Shown here: positions 55,739 through 64,000 of the stretch, in pieces
Numbering within the stretch: position 1 is the stretch's first letter
How the letters are laid out: each line of letters starts with the position of its first letter
Assembly (NCBI RefSeq): GCF_002150785.1
Contig: NZ_MTAZ01000019.1
Coordinates: 124,001 to 188,000 of the forward strand
DNA length: 64,000 nucleotides
Source of the DNA: Arenibacter amylolyticus
GTDB lineage: Bacteria > Bacteroidota > Bacteroidia > Flavobacteriales > Flavobacteriaceae
Direction of reading: 5' to 3'
Notes under the pieces: generated by a model
Told to the model about the DNA's origin: nothing
The model's input: only the letters and a program-made list of their open reading frames with translations
Databases searched by the model: none
Made by a program: the position numbers and the translations under genes

Positions 55739-56366
55739 AGATAGATGGCCAATTTCCACTGGTGCTTACCTCAGTCATGGAACCAACTTTGATCACGTTA
55801 CCATTAACTTCATCAACGTTTACTTGAGTGTTCTCCTTCGCTAATAAATCCTTGGGTTGGTCATGAAGCACAACATCTTTACTTACCTTAACTTCAAAAA
55901 CGGGAGCTTTGTAATTCCCTTTTTCTATAATGCCAGCGCTCATTTCAAACTGTTCGTTATTTTTTGCATACGGAACATTCATCATAGTCTTGTAGCGCGT
56001 GTCATTTTTAAACAAAGAATCCTTTACAGATACGAAACCAAGGGTGTCTATAATTTTAACCTCCTTTAGCATATCGATACCAAAATTCCTGTCGTACTCC
56101 ATATACGAGGAGTCTCTTTGCTGTGTAATGATGTATTTGCCAGTATCTACAAAGCTGACCAAGGCTTTAAAATCTTTGGCATACCTCCCATTTACGGTCT
56201 TATAAGCCTCTTGGGAATTTCTAATGTCCTTTAGGTTAGCTATCACCTGGGCAAAACGCTCTTGTTTAACCTTCTTAAACTCAATAGGCCCATTGACAGA
56301 TTTATAGATCATAAATGCTAATCCAATACTTACCAGCCAAAGAAAAATTTGTAAAATGGTCTTCAT
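55716..56366 (-). CDS. Membrane-anchored hypothetical protein
   Basis: A 216-residue protein with an N-terminal membrane helix (about 5-22, ILQIFLWLVSIGLAFMIY) and a long soluble periplasmic part. Sequences such as DIRNSQEAYKTVNGRYAKDF look pilin-like in the first strand, but no pilin cleavage motif is present. Relatives occur next to DUF3822 and rsmD in Flavobacteriaceae. It is the first gene of a three-gene minus-strand run. The function is unknown. Confidence 0.7.
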   Translation of the reverse strand: MKTILQIFLWLVSIGLAFMIYKSVNGPIEFKKVKQERFAQVIANLKDIRNSQEAYKTVNGRYAKDFKALVSFVDTGKYIITQQRDSSYMEYDRNFGIDMLKEVKIIDTLGFVSVKDSLFKNDTRYKTMMNVPYAKNNEQFEMSAGIIEKGNYKAPVFEVKVSKDVVLHDQPKDLLAKENTQVNVDEVNGNVIKVGSMTEVSTSGNWPSIYDKRNNQ

Positions 56367-56431
56367 TTCTTATGTGTTATTATATTTAGTGGTTATCACA
56401 AATCTACAATTTTTTTTTAATGCCAAAAGTA

Positions 56432-56460
56432 TTTGACCTTAAAAATACTGATTATCTTTG
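56432..56460 (+). promoter_or_regulatory. Promoter of the RecD-like helicase gene
   Basis: TTTG at 56432-56435 and TATCTTTG at 56453-56460 are 17 bases apart, a good TTTG/TAnnTTTG match. The start ATG is only seven bases past the -7 box, so the mRNA would be leaderless or nearly so. Confidence 0.65.
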
Positions 56461-56467
56461 AAGACCT

Positions 56468-57904
56468 ATGAATTCTATAACTGACACTAATTTTTACAAT
56501 CTTCTAATTGATAAATTTCCGCATGACGTAACCCCCAAGCAGTCAGTTGCATTACAGCAACTTTCTAGCTTTATTTTATCCAAGGAAAAAAATAAGGTAT
56601 TTTTATTGAAGGGATTTGCAGGTACTGGAAAAACTACCATTATTGGTACCATGGTGACCAATTTGTGGAAAACTACCATGAAGGCGGTTTTAATGGCCCC
56701 TACCGGGAGAGCGGCGAAAGTGATGTCTAACTATTCCGGAACCCAAGCATTTACTATTCACAGAAAAATATACTTCCCTAAAAAACAAAGGGGAGGAGGG
56801 GTGCAATTTGTGTTATCGCCCAATAAACATACAAACACGCTGTTTATTGTAGATGAAGCTTCCATGATTTCGGATACGCCCACAGATTCCAAATTGTTGG
56901 AAAATGGCTCCTTATTAAACGATCTAATGACCTATGTATACGGAGGTCATAATTGTAAGTTGATACTTATTGGGGATACTGCCCAGTTGCCACCAGTGCA
57001 TTTAAATCTTAGCCCTGCATTGGATGAAAGGCAATTATCCTTGAACTACGATAAGGAAGTGATAAAGTTAGAGTTAGACGAGGTGGTGCGCCAGGCGGTG
57101 GATTCTGGCATACTTGCCAATGCTACCAATTTAAGGGAGCAATTACAGAGCGAGTTTTATGACGACTTTAAATTCTCTGTTTCCCCATATGCGGATATTG
57201 TTAGATTGATTGATGGGCACGACATCCAGGAGGCGATAGATGAGTCCTATTCCCAAAATGGGAAAGAGGAAACTGCCATAATTGTACGATCTAACAAACG
57301 CGCCAACCTGTACAATGAAAATATAAGGAATAGGATTTTATATCTAGAAAATGAATTGGCCGTTGGGGATTATATGATGGTGGTTAAAAATAACTACTTT
57401 TGGTTGAAGCCAACCTCCGAGGCCGGATTTATTGCTAATGGTGACATTATTGAAGTGCTGGAGATTTTCTCTATAAAAGAATTATACGGATTTAAATTCG
57501 CAGAAGTAAAGGTTAAAATGGTAGATTACCCCAATCAGAAACCTTTCGAAACAGTTCTCTTATTGGACACCATAATGGCAGAGACCCCCTCCTTGTCCTA
57601 TGAGGATGGCAACCGACTTTACCAGGAGGTAATGAAAGACTATGCAGAGGAAAGGTCCAAGTACAAAAAGTTTTTGGCCGTAAAGAACAATACTTTTTTT
57701 AATGCCCTTCAAGTGAAGTTTTCATATGCCATCACCTGTCATAAATCCCAGGGAGGGCAGTGGAACACCGTTTTTGTAGAACAGCCTTACCTGCCTAATG
57801 GAATGGATAAGGAATACCTAAGATGGTTGTATACTGCTATCACTAGGGCTAAGGATAAGTTATATCTGATTGGATTTAAGGACGATTTTTTTGTTGATCC
57901 TTAA
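56468..57904 (+). CDS. RecD-like ATP-dependent DNA helicase/endonuclease
   Basis: A 478-residue SF1 helicase. Walker A is GFAGTGKTT (near 49-57), Walker B is FIVDEASM, and the last helicase motif is ITCHKSQGGQWNTVFVEQ near 420-437. It resembles the short RecD-type helicases of Bacteroidota, annotated as ATP-dependent endonucleases, that act without RecB and RecC. The first ATG is used because the N terminus aligns with relatives. The near-absent leader is unusual. Confidence 0.88.
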   Translation: MNSITDTNFYNLLIDKFPHDVTPKQSVALQQLSSFILSKEKNKVFLLKGFAGTGKTTIIGTMVTNLWKTTMKAVLMAPTGRAAKVMSNYSGTQAFTIHRKIYFPKKQRGGGVQFVLSPNKHTNTLFIVDEASMISDTPTDSKLLENGSLLNDLMTYVYGGHNCKLILIGDTAQLPPVHLNLSPALDERQLSLNYDKEVIKLELDEVVRQAVDSGILANATNLREQLQSEFYDDFKFSVSPYADIVRLIDGHDIQEAIDESYSQNGKEETAIIVRSNKRANLYNENIRNRILYLENELAVGDYMMVVKNNYFWLKPTSEAGFIANGDIIEVLEIFSIKELYGFKFAEVKVKMVDYPNQKPFETVLLLDTIMAETPSLSYEDGNRLYQEVMKDYAEERSKYKKFLAVKNNTFFNALQVKFSYAITCHKSQGGQWNTVFVEQPYLPNGMDKEYLRWLYTAITRAKDKLYLIGFKDDFFVDP

Positions 57905-57933
57905 TAAGTTAAATTCGCATTAAATAATGGCAG

Positions 57934-58500
57934 ATGGCTTTTGAAACTGTTTTAAGCATATTTTTAGGGATTGGGCTTGCCGCATCGGTGGGTTTTAGAA
58001 TTTTTATGCCCTTGTTTGCTTTAAGTTTGGCTGCCTATTTTAATGTCTGGGAATTAAATGATCACTGGGAATGGATAGGGAGCATCCCGGCTTTGGTTAC
58101 CTTAGGGGTAGCCACTGTAGTTGAAATTTTCGCTTATTTAATTCCATGGGTAGATAATTTGCTAGACGGTTTTGCAGTGCCTTTGGCCGCTATTGCCGGC
58201 ACGGCAGTGATGGTATCTACTATGGCAGATCTAGATCCTGTTTTTACATGGAGCCTGGCCATTATTGCTGGAGGTGGTACCGCAACGGCCATTAAAAGTA
58301 CTTCCGCTACCGGAAGGGTAGCCTCATCGGCTACAACAGGCGGATTAGCAAATCCTATCATCGGGTTGGTAGAAACGGTGGCTGCAGGAATAATGACTAT
58401 TTTGGCCATTTTTGTACCCATACTAGCCGTGGGCCTTACGGTACTAATATTGTTTTTCCTTTTAAAAATATATAAAAGGCTAAAACCGAAATCTAATTAA
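57934..58500 (+). CDS. DUF4126 domain membrane protein
   Basis: A 188-residue protein with five or six hydrophobic segments and the DUF4126 pattern ([20 protein letters not shown] near 12-31, and [16 protein letters not shown] near 129-144). Glycine- and alanine-rich helices suggest close packing. The family has no known function. It lies 30 bases after the helicase gene and 17 bases before kdsB, so co-transcription is likely. Confidence 0.85.
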   Translation: MAFETVLSIFLGIGLAASVGFRIFMPLFALSLAAYFNVWELNDHWEWIGSIPALVTLGVATVVEIFAYLIPWVDNLLDGFAVPLAAIAGTAVMVSTMADLDPVFTWSLAIIAGGGTATAIKSTSATGRVASSATTGGLANPIIGLVETVAAGIMTILAIFVPILAVGLTVLILFFLLKIYKRLKPKSN

Positions 58501-58517
58501 TATTTAAAATTTTTTTA

Positions 58518-59246
58518 GTGAAAATAATTGCAATGATACCCGCCCGTTATGCTGCTTCCAGATTCCCTGGGAAATTAATGCAGGACTTACAGGGAAAACC
58601 AGTTATCCAGAGAACTTATGAGGCAGCGGTTAATACTGGCTTGTTCGAGGAAGTGTACGTAGTAACGGATAGCCCCGTAATTTATGAATGTATTAGCAAT
58701 ATTGGTGGAAAGGCCATTATGAGCAAAAAGGAACACGAATGCGGGAGTGATCGTATCGCCGAGGCTGTAGAAGCCATGGATGTAGATATTATTGTGAACG
58801 TACAAGGGGATGAGCCTTTTACAGAACGCAAAAGCTTGGCCGATGTTATTGAAGTCTTTAAGGACGATCATGATAAGGAGATAGACCTAGCTTCCCTGAT
58901 GACACGGATCACGGATTGGGTAGAGATCAACGATCCCAACACTGTAAAGGTTATAGTGGATAAGCAGCATTTTGCCCTATATTTTTCAAGAGCCCCTATT
59001 CCGTACCCTAGAGCTAGGGAGTTAGATATACCTTACTTTAAGCACAAAGGTATTTATGCCTTTAGAAAGCGTGCTTTAATGGATTTCCAGCGATTGCCCA
59101 TGCAAATACTGGAAGCAACCGAAAAAATTGAGGCGATCCGATATTTGGAATATGGTAAAAAAATAAAAATGGTGGAAACCAATGTCTCGGGAATTGAAAT
59201 AGATACTCCAGAAGACCTGGAAAAGGCTAAAAGTGTATGGAAGTAG
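58518..59246 (+). CDS. kdsB: 3-deoxy-manno-octulosonate cytidylyltransferase
   Basis: A 242-residue enzyme that activates Kdo (or 8-amino-Kdo) with CTP for lipopolysaccharide core synthesis. The nucleotide-binding motif [13 protein letters not shown] is at about 7-19, and further motifs are NVQGDEPF and SRAPIPYPR. The start is GTG at 58518. It overlaps the HAD gene by 10 bases and is near a KdnB-like oxidase, so it may act on Kdo8N as the Shewanella enzyme does. Confidence 0.93.
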   Translation: MKIIAMIPARYAASRFPGKLMQDLQGKPVIQRTYEAAVNTGLFEEVYVVTDSPVIYECISNIGGKAIMSKKEHECGSDRIAEAVEAMDVDIIVNVQGDEPFTERKSLADVIEVFKDDHDKEIDLASLMTRITDWVEINDPNTVKVIVDKQHFALYFSRAPIPYPRARELDIPYFKHKGIYAFRKRALMDFQRLPMQILEATEKIEAIRYLEYGKKIKMVETNVSGIEIDTPEDLEKAKSVWK

Positions 59247-59959
59247 ATTATAGCAAAATTAAGGTAATTGGTTTTGATGCGGATGATACCTTATGGGTAA
59301 ATGAGACCTATTTTAGGGAGACCGAGGAGAAGTTCGCCAACCTTTTGGAAAAATATGAAACCAAGAACAAAACGGATCAAGAGCTCTTTAGGACCGAAAT
59401 GGAGAATTTGGGGCTTTATGGATACGGGATAAAGGGGTTTGTGCTATCTATGATAGAGACTGCTTTAGATCTTTCCAATAATAAGGTTTCTCAAGCAACA
59501 ATTACAGAAATCCTAGACCTAGGGAAGCAAATGTTGTCTCACCCAGTGGAGTTGTTGGAGGGGGTAGAGGAAGTGCTGCAGCAATTAAAGGATAGGTACC
59601 GCTTAATAGTTTTAACCAAGGGAGATTTGTTGGACCAGGAGCGGAAATTAGAAAAATCTGGACTCTCCAAATACTTTCATCATGTGGAAGTGCTCAGTGA
59701 TAAAAAAGAAGACAATTATAAAAAGCTCTTGGAACATCTTCAAATTCCCGTTTCGGAATTTTTGATGGTAGGAAACTCCTTAAAATCAGACATCTTGCCC
59801 ATTGAAAACATTGGGGCAAAAGCGGTTCATATCCCATTTCATACCACCTGGCAGCACGAGGTAGTGGAGCTAGAGGAACATCAGAACGGCCATCTTACCC
59901 TTAACTCCCTTTCCGAGCTTTTAAAATATCTAAACTATAGTAATGGAAATAAGGAATAA
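59237..59959 (+). CDS. HAD-family phosphatase between kdsB and kdnB
   Basis: A 240-residue haloacid dehalogenase-fold hydrolase. The catalytic FDADDT (Asp14, Asp16) is complete, motif II is VLTKGD, motif III is the Lys in KEDNYKK, and motif IV is [11 protein letters not shown] helical cap follows motif I (C1 type, YjjG-like), which makes it unlike KdsC, a capless phosphatase of the Kdo pathway. The substrate is unknown. It overlaps kdsB by 10 bases and the next gene by 17 bases, implying linked expression. Confidence 0.85.
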   Translation: MEVDYSKIKVIGFDADDTLWVNETYFRETEEKFANLLEKYETKNKTDQELFRTEMENLGLYGYGIKGFVLSMIETALDLSNNKVSQATITEILDLGKQMLSHPVELLEGVEEVLQQLKDRYRLIVLTKGDLLDQERKLEKSGLSKYFHHVEVLSDKKEDNYKKLLEHLQIPVSEFLMVGNSLKSDILPIENIGAKAVHIPFHTTWQHEVVELEEHQNGHLTLNSLSELLKYLNYSNGNKE

Positions 59960-61064
59960 GGAGGTAGATACAAGTACTAAGGTAAATGCCAAATTTAGGA
60001 ATTTCCCCATGGTGCCTAGGGTGATATTTGGCAAGGGTAGTTTTGATCAGTTAGGGGAGATTTTACTTCCAAAAAGGAAAAATTCCGAAGCCCCTATGAT
60101 CTATTTGATCGATGATGTATTTGAAGGGGGATCACTAATTTCTCGGATTCCTAGGTTTCCCAATGACCAGATTATTTTTATATCGGCAGATGAGGAGCCA
60201 AAAACTGCACAGGTAGATTTTTTGACAGATGGGATACGTAGTCAATTTAGTCAACTTCCCTCCGGAATAGTTGGCATAGGGGGAGGCACCTTATTAGATT
60301 TGGCCAAAGCGGTGGCCATTATGCTGAATAACGAAGGAAGGTCCCAGGATTATCAAGGTTGGGACTTGGTGAAACAACCGGCTATCTATCACGTGGGGAT
60401 ACCCACCATCAGTGGTACTGGTGCCGAGGTGTCTAGGACTACGGTCTTATTGGGACCAGAGAAAAAATTGGGCATCAATTCCGATTTCACTCCTTTTGAT
60501 CAGGTGGTGTTAGATCCAGACCTTACTAAGGGGGTTGCTAAAGACCAGTGGTTTTATACGGGAATGGACTGTTTTATCCATTGCGTGGAATCCCTAAATG
60601 GTACCTTTTTAAATGCCTTTAGCCAGAGTTATGGAGAAAAAGCGCTAGAACTCTGCAAGGAGGTCTATTTGGAAGATTTGGAAGATGCGGACGCTAGGGA
60701 TAAATTAATGATGGCTTCGTGGCATGGGGGTATGAGTATTGCCTACTCGCAAGTGGGTGTTGCCCACGCTATGAGTTATGGACTGTCTTACTTGCTGGGA
60801 GTGCGACATGGGATAGGGAATTGTTTGGTTTTTCAGCATTTGGAAGAGTATTATCCAGAAGGGGTAGCCCTCTTTCATGCAATGAGGAAAAAACATCAAA
60901 TAAACTTACCCAAAGGAATATGCAGCGACTTAACGGATAGTGATTATGATATAATGATTAGGGTGGCCCTAAGTTTGGAACCGCTTTGGGAAAATGCATT
61001 GGGCAAGGAATGGCGCTCAATCATAAGTCCTGAAAAGTTAAAAGCTATTTATCAAAAAATATAA
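59943..61064 (+). CDS. kdnB: Iron-containing alcohol dehydrogenase, KdnB-like (Kdo 8-oxidase)
   Basis: A 373-residue group III iron-type dehydrogenase. The nucleotide motif GIGGGTLLDLAKAVA is at about 98-112, and the metal ligands are in FYTGMDCFIHCVE and the histidines of VGVAHAMSYG and GVRHGIGN. It resembles KdnB of Shewanella, which oxidises C8 of Kdo before KdnA adds an amino group. Next to kdsB this gives a route to Kdo8N. The partner aminotransferase KdnA is not in the window. Confidence 0.8.
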   Translation: MEIRNKEVDTSTKVNAKFRNFPMVPRVIFGKGSFDQLGEILLPKRKNSEAPMIYLIDDVFEGGSLISRIPRFPNDQIIFISADEEPKTAQVDFLTDGIRSQFSQLPSGIVGIGGGTLLDLAKAVAIMLNNEGRSQDYQGWDLVKQPAIYHVGIPTISGTGAEVSRTTVLLGPEKKLGINSDFTPFDQVVLDPDLTKGVAKDQWFYTGMDCFIHCVESLNGTFLNAFSQSYGEKALELCKEVYLEDLEDADARDKLMMASWHGGMSIAYSQVGVAHAMSYGLSYLLGVRHGIGNCLVFQHLEEYYPEGVALFHAMRKKHQINLPKGICSDLTDSDYDIMIRVALSLEPLWENALGKEWRSIISPEKLKAIYQKI

Positions 61065-61109
61065 GTTTTAATTGATCCTTCCCGTTTGGAGGGTACTAAT
61101 TTAGCATGC

Positions 61110-61649
61110 ATGCATACCCTCGCAAAATTCATATACTTTAAAATTATGGGGTGGAAACTAATCGGTTCCTTTCCTAAAGTGGATAAATGTGTGGTAATCG
61201 TAGTGCCACATACCAGTTGGGTCGATTTCTTTCTTGGGCTTCTGGTGCGCAGGGTGCTTAACGAGGAGATTAATTTTATTGGAAAGAAGAGCTTGTTTAA
61301 GCCCCCCTTTGGCTGGTATTTTCGTTGGATGGGCGGTACGCCTATAGATAGGAGTAAAAATATGGATACCGTAAGGGCAACGGTAAAAATCTTTCAACAG
61401 AAAAAACAGTTTAGACTTGCCCTTTCACCAGAGGGAACGCGGAAAAAGGTAAGTGAATGGAAAACGGGATTTTACTATATTGCAAAAGCCGCCGAAGTCC
61501 CAATTGTATTGGTTGCATTTGATTTTGGGGAGAAACAGGTAAAGATTTCAACACCCCATTATCCAACAGATGATAAGGAGTTGGATTTTAAAACCTATAA
61601 AGCTTTTTTCAAGGGGGTGATGGGAAAAATCCCTGAAAAAAGCTTTTAG
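61110..61649 (+). CDS. Short PlsC-family acyltransferase
   Basis: A protein of about 179 residues from ATG 61110 (MHTLAKFIYF); a TTG at 61086 is less likely. The catalytic motif PHTSWVD has the normal His-x4-Asp spacing, and the second motif is SPEGTRKK. This compact group transfers acyl chains to lysophospholipid-like acceptors. It lies 45 bases after kdnB on the same strand, so it may join the lipopolysaccharide cluster. The exact acceptor is unknown. Confidence 0.85.
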   Translation: MHTLAKFIYFKIMGWKLIGSFPKVDKCVVIVVPHTSWVDFFLGLLVRRVLNEEINFIGKKSLFKPPFGWYFRWMGGTPIDRSKNMDTVRATVKIFQQKKQFRLALSPEGTRKKVSEWKTGFYYIAKAAEVPIVLVAFDFGEKQVKISTPHYPTDDKELDFKTYKAFFKGVMGKIPEKSF

Positions 61650-61664
61650 TAGTTTTAATATCGG

Positions 61665-62375
61665 TTACTCTTCCATGGTGTGATATACATTCTGTACATC
61701 ATCATCCTCTTCTATCTTTTCTAGAAGTTTTTCCACATCGGCAGCTTCCTCTTCGGATAGTTTTTTGGTAACCTGTGGAATACGGTCAAAGCCAGAGGAA
61801 AGGATCTCTATTTCTCTGCGCTCCAATTCCTTTTGTATGGCTCCGAAACTTTCAAAGGGGGCGTATATTAGAATACCGTCCTCATCAGCAAATACCTCTT
61901 CGGCACCAAAATCGATCATTTCCAGTTCCAGTTCCTCAGGATCGATGCCTTCTGTGGGAATCCTAAAATTACAGGTATGGTCAAACATAAATTCTACCGA
62001 ACCGGAAGTTCCTAGGCTTCCGTTGCATTTATTGAAATAGCTTCTTATGTTGGCAACAGTCCTGGTATTGTTGTCCGTTGCGGTCTCTACTAAAATAGCG
62101 ATACCATGAGGGGCGTAGCCTTCAAAAAGCACCTCCTTATAATCGCCCAAACTTTTGTCCGAAGCCCTTTTTATAGCCCTTTCCACATTGTCCTTGGGCA
62201 TATTTACGGCCTTTGCATTTTGGATTACCGCTCGTAACCTCGCGTTGGATCCCGGGTCTGGACCCCCCTCTTTTACTGCAATTACAATATCCTTGCCTAT
62301 TCTTGTAAAGGCTTTGGACATTGCCGACCATCTTTTCATCTTTCGTGCTTTTCTAAACTCAAAAGCTCTTCCCAT
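61665..62375 (-). CDS. yebC: YebC/PmpR family protein
   Basis: A 236-residue protein of the YebC family, which has been reported both as a transcription regulator and as an aid to translation of proline-rich stretches. It keeps the conserved N-terminal KAFTRIGKDIVIAVKEGG and the PKDNVERAIKRA motif at about 78-89. Three domains (helical head, two alpha/beta domains) fill the usual length. It is a single minus-strand gene convergent with the acyltransferase gene. Confidence 0.93.
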   Translation of the reverse strand: MGRAFEFRKARKMKRWSAMSKAFTRIGKDIVIAVKEGGPDPGSNARLRAVIQNAKAVNMPKDNVERAIKRASDKSLGDYKEVLFEGYAPHGIAILVETATDNNTRTVANIRSYFNKCNGSLGTSGSVEFMFDHTCNFRIPTEGIDPEELELEMIDFGAEEVFADEDGILIYAPFESFGAIQKELERREIEILSSGFDRIPQVTKKLSEEEAADVEKLLEKIEEDDDVQNVYHTMEE

Positions 62376-62442
62376 TATTTGTTTTTGTTTAGATTAAGGA
62401 AACAAATTTAATAATTTTTAAGGCTGTAACAACAGTTCTAGT

Positions 62443-62730
62443 TTATTCACTGTCTATTATCTCCTCTATTTTTTTTGCCAATTTGAAGTCCTTTTCCGTT
62501 ACACCGTTGGCATCATGGGTATTGAGGCGAATATGAAGGGAATTGTAAACGTTGCTCCAGTCGGGATGGTGGTTTTGTGCCTCACACTCGAAAGCAATTC
62601 TGGTCATTACCGAAAATGCTTCTTTAAAGTTCTTAAATTCGAAAGAGGTTTCTATGGCGCCTTCAACATATTCCCAGCCTTCCAATTGTTCCAATCTTTT
62701 TTCTATTTCTTCTTTGGATAATGTGCTCAT
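62443..62730 (-). CDS. 4a-hydroxytetrahydrobiopterin dehydratase
   Basis: A 95-residue pterin-4a-carbinolamine dehydratase. The active-site motif NHHPDWSNVYN is at about 53-63, and a further conserved histidine follows in LNTHDANG. It recycles the pterin cofactor of aromatic amino acid hydroxylases such as phenylalanine hydroxylase, which is not encoded in the window. It lies upstream of yebC on the same strand with a 67-base gap. Confidence 0.93.
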   Translation of the reverse strand: MSTLSKEEIEKRLEQLEGWEYVEGAIETSFEFKNFKEAFSVMTRIAFECEAQNHHPDWSNVYNSLHIRLNTHDANGVTEKDFKLAKKIEEIIDSE

Positions 62731-62778
62731 GTCGTTAATTTTTATAAAGTTAATAAAATAAGCCTAGGATAGCGTGTG

Positions 62779-63597
62779 CTATTCTGTAAAGATATGCTGG
62801 TCTATGATGTCTTGATAGCTAAAGCGTAAATATTTGGGTAGTCGATTCATATTGGGCAATACGGCAAGATAGCGATCTTCATTGGAGGTGTATACCCTTT
62901 TATAAATGGGCCGAGATTTCCCCATACGTTTTACGATTTCCTCAATAAATTCGTCATGGTGAATTAGATCTTCGGAGCCTAGGTGGTAAATTCCAGATTT
63001 ATTTCTATTGATGATATAGTGAATTTGCTGGGTAAGCCTGTCCTCACTAGTGACGTTCATAATTAGATTGGGAAATACTTCTAAGGGTTGGTTCAGCGTC
63101 AAGGCGTCTTTCACCTCCCTTATTCTGGGGGAGTGGCTGCCAAAAACCATGGGAACTCGTATAATGGTCATTTGGGATTGTGGAATCCGCAACAGCATGT
63201 TTTCTATCTTTATTTTGAGTCGGCCATAAATGCTTTCCGAATAGGTTTTGTCGTACTCATAGGAAGGGTACTTGCTATAGGCATCAAAAACATTGGCAGA
63301 GGAAATAAAGTGTAGTTTGCAATTGTGCTCTAAGATATAGGCTATTAGGTGTTGATGAGCCACTATTTGCGCCGGAAAATTGCCCCTTAGGGCGGAGATG
63401 ATGATGTTGGGTCTTACCTTTTCTAGGATTTGAACAAGGTCGTCCTCCTCTAGGTCATACCTATAGAAGTGATGGTTGTCCTCAAATCGTTTTCTTGCGG
63501 AATAATAAGTTCCGTAGGTATCAAAATAGGAGTTTAGTTCCCGGTAAATAGCATTTCCGATAAAACCACTGGCTCCTAAAATGAGTATTTTATTCAT
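62779..63597 (-). CDS. SDR-family sugar nucleotide reductase/epimerase (RmlD-like)
   Basis: A 272-residue extended short-chain dehydrogenase. The NAD(P) motif is LGASGFIGNA at residues 6-15, the catalytic tyrosine and lysine are in IYGRLKIKI, and HFISSANVFDAY is the active-site serine region. It resembles dTDP-4-dehydrorhamnose reductase and related sugar-nucleotide enzymes. The substrate is unknown, and no other sugar-nucleotide genes are adjacent. It is followed downstream by the pterin dehydratase gene. Confidence 0.8.
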   Translation of the reverse strand: MNKILILGASGFIGNAIYRELNSYFDTYGTYYSARKRFEDNHHFYRYDLEEDDLVQILEKVRPNIIISALRGNFPAQIVAHQHLIAYILEHNCKLHFISSANVFDAYSKYPSYEYDKTYSESIYGRLKIKIENMLLRIPQSQMTIIRVPMVFGSHSPRIREVKDALTLNQPLEVFPNLIMNVTSEDRLTQQIHYIINRNKSGIYHLGSEDLIHHDEFIEEIVKRMGKSRPIYKRVYTSNEDRYLAVLPNMNRLPKYLRFSYQDIIDQHIFTE

Positions 63598-63639
63598 TCA
63601 ATCATCTCCTTTTCCCTTACTCAGTTAATTAAAATGAGC

Positions 63640-64000
63640 TTATACTTTATAGAAAGGGGGTTTTACTATGGTTGCCGGAACCGCCTTTTTTCTAATTTGA
63701 ATATAAATGTTATTGCCAATTCCTGAGACTTCTGTAGGAACAAATCCGAGACCTATTCCTTTGGAAAGTGAGGGCGACATGGTTCCGGAGGTTACCTTTC
63801 CCAGAGTATTACCATCTTGGTCTACAATGTCATATCCTTGTCTTGGAATACCTTTTTCGTTAAGTTCAAAAGCGATCAACTTTCTTTTAGGGCCGGCTTC
63901 CTTTTCTTTGGCCAACGCTTCGCTATTTACAAAATCTTTAGTGAATTTTGTAATCCACCCCAATCCGGTTTCCAGTGGAGAGGTAGTATCATCAATATCG
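63640..64000 (-). CDS. gcvT: Aminomethyltransferase GcvT, C-terminal part (cut by window edge)
   Basis: About 120 residues of the C terminus of the glycine cleavage T protein. The frame continues without a stop past the last base, so the N-terminal part lies outside. The visible part has the ETGLGWITKF junction, a GY-x-I-x-GNTLGKVTSGTMSPSL-type motif and the end segment IGNNIYIQIRKKA. GcvT moves the methylene unit of glycine to tetrahydrofolate and releases ammonia. The nearby lpdA could supply the L protein of the same system. Confidence 0.9.
   Translation of the reverse strand, partial: DIDDTTSPLETGLGWITKFTKDFVNSEALAKEKEAGPKRKLIAFELNEKGIPRQGYDIVDQDGNTLGKVTSGTMSPSLSKGIGLGFVPTEVSGIGNNIYIQIRKKAVPATIVKPPFYKV

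Overview
The window is chromosomal DNA of a marine-type member of the Bacteroidota, family Flavobacteriaceae. I infer this from the low GC, the lack of Shine-Dalgarno sequences, several TAnnTTTG promoter boxes, a DnaX without zinc cysteines, and family-typical genes (DUF3822, DUF4350, a Flavobacteria-type PlsC, ECF sigma/anti-sigma pairs). The genus cannot be fixed from the sequence; an Arenibacter/Zobellia/Maribacter-like organism is a guess. No transposase, prophage, CRISPR array or tRNA gene was seen. One structured RNA, RNase P RNA, is clear.

Layout. 1-1415: end of a TPR-protein gene. 1936-9519: a MoxR ATPase / DUF58 / DUF4350 / DUF4129 / membrane protein / SpoIIM operon, divergent from RDD and TRIC-like membrane genes. 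9566-13029: cyclophilin lipoprotein, CoA-pyrophosphatase, acyltransferase, and an ECF sigma factor with a membrane partner. 13476-20799: NDH-2, xerD, an outer-membrane protein gene broken by one amber codon, aroQ, an 8-bp repeat array, lpdA, msrB and a collagen-like lipoprotein. 20977-27620: glycogen branching enzyme, GH31 alpha-glucosidase, M48 protease, MFS transporter. 27661-29850: sigma / anti-sigma / adhesin-like operon. 30072-42813: housekeeping genes (lon, cmk, LysM protein, rpsA, pyrR-pyrB, rnz, pdxH, sixA-like, ppk1). 42924-43505: miaE. 43681-51526: an ebo gene cluster (eboA to eboF). 51663-57904: TMEM220-like gene, dnaX, rnpB, rsmD, two family-typical genes and a RecD-like helicase. 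57934-61649: DUF4126, kdsB, HAD phosphatase, kdnB-like oxidase, acyltransferase. 61665-64000: YebC, pterin dehydratase, an SDR reductase, and the 3' end of gcvT.

The most interesting system is the ebo cluster: EboA, a TatD-like hydrolase, a UbiA-like prenyltransferase, a sugar-phosphate-cyclase-like EboD, a TIM-barrel EboE and a phosphodiesterase-like EboF. Published work ties ebo operons to metabolite movement to the periplasm in scytonemin-making cyanobacteria, to nematode repulsion in Pseudomonas, and to transfer into eustigmatophyte plastids; the chemistry is unresolved. Here it is split by an opposite-strand DUF1080 gene and an apparent remnant of a carbohydrate-binding domain. EboD and EboF both differ from classical enzymes at expected active-site positions.

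Other points of note: a kdsB-HAD-kdnB cluster suggesting 8-amino-8-deoxy-Kdo lipopolysaccharide; a SixA-like phosphohistidine phosphatase overlapping ppk1; a terminator that runs into the start codon of an MFS gene; and a 16-base T tract directly before rnz.
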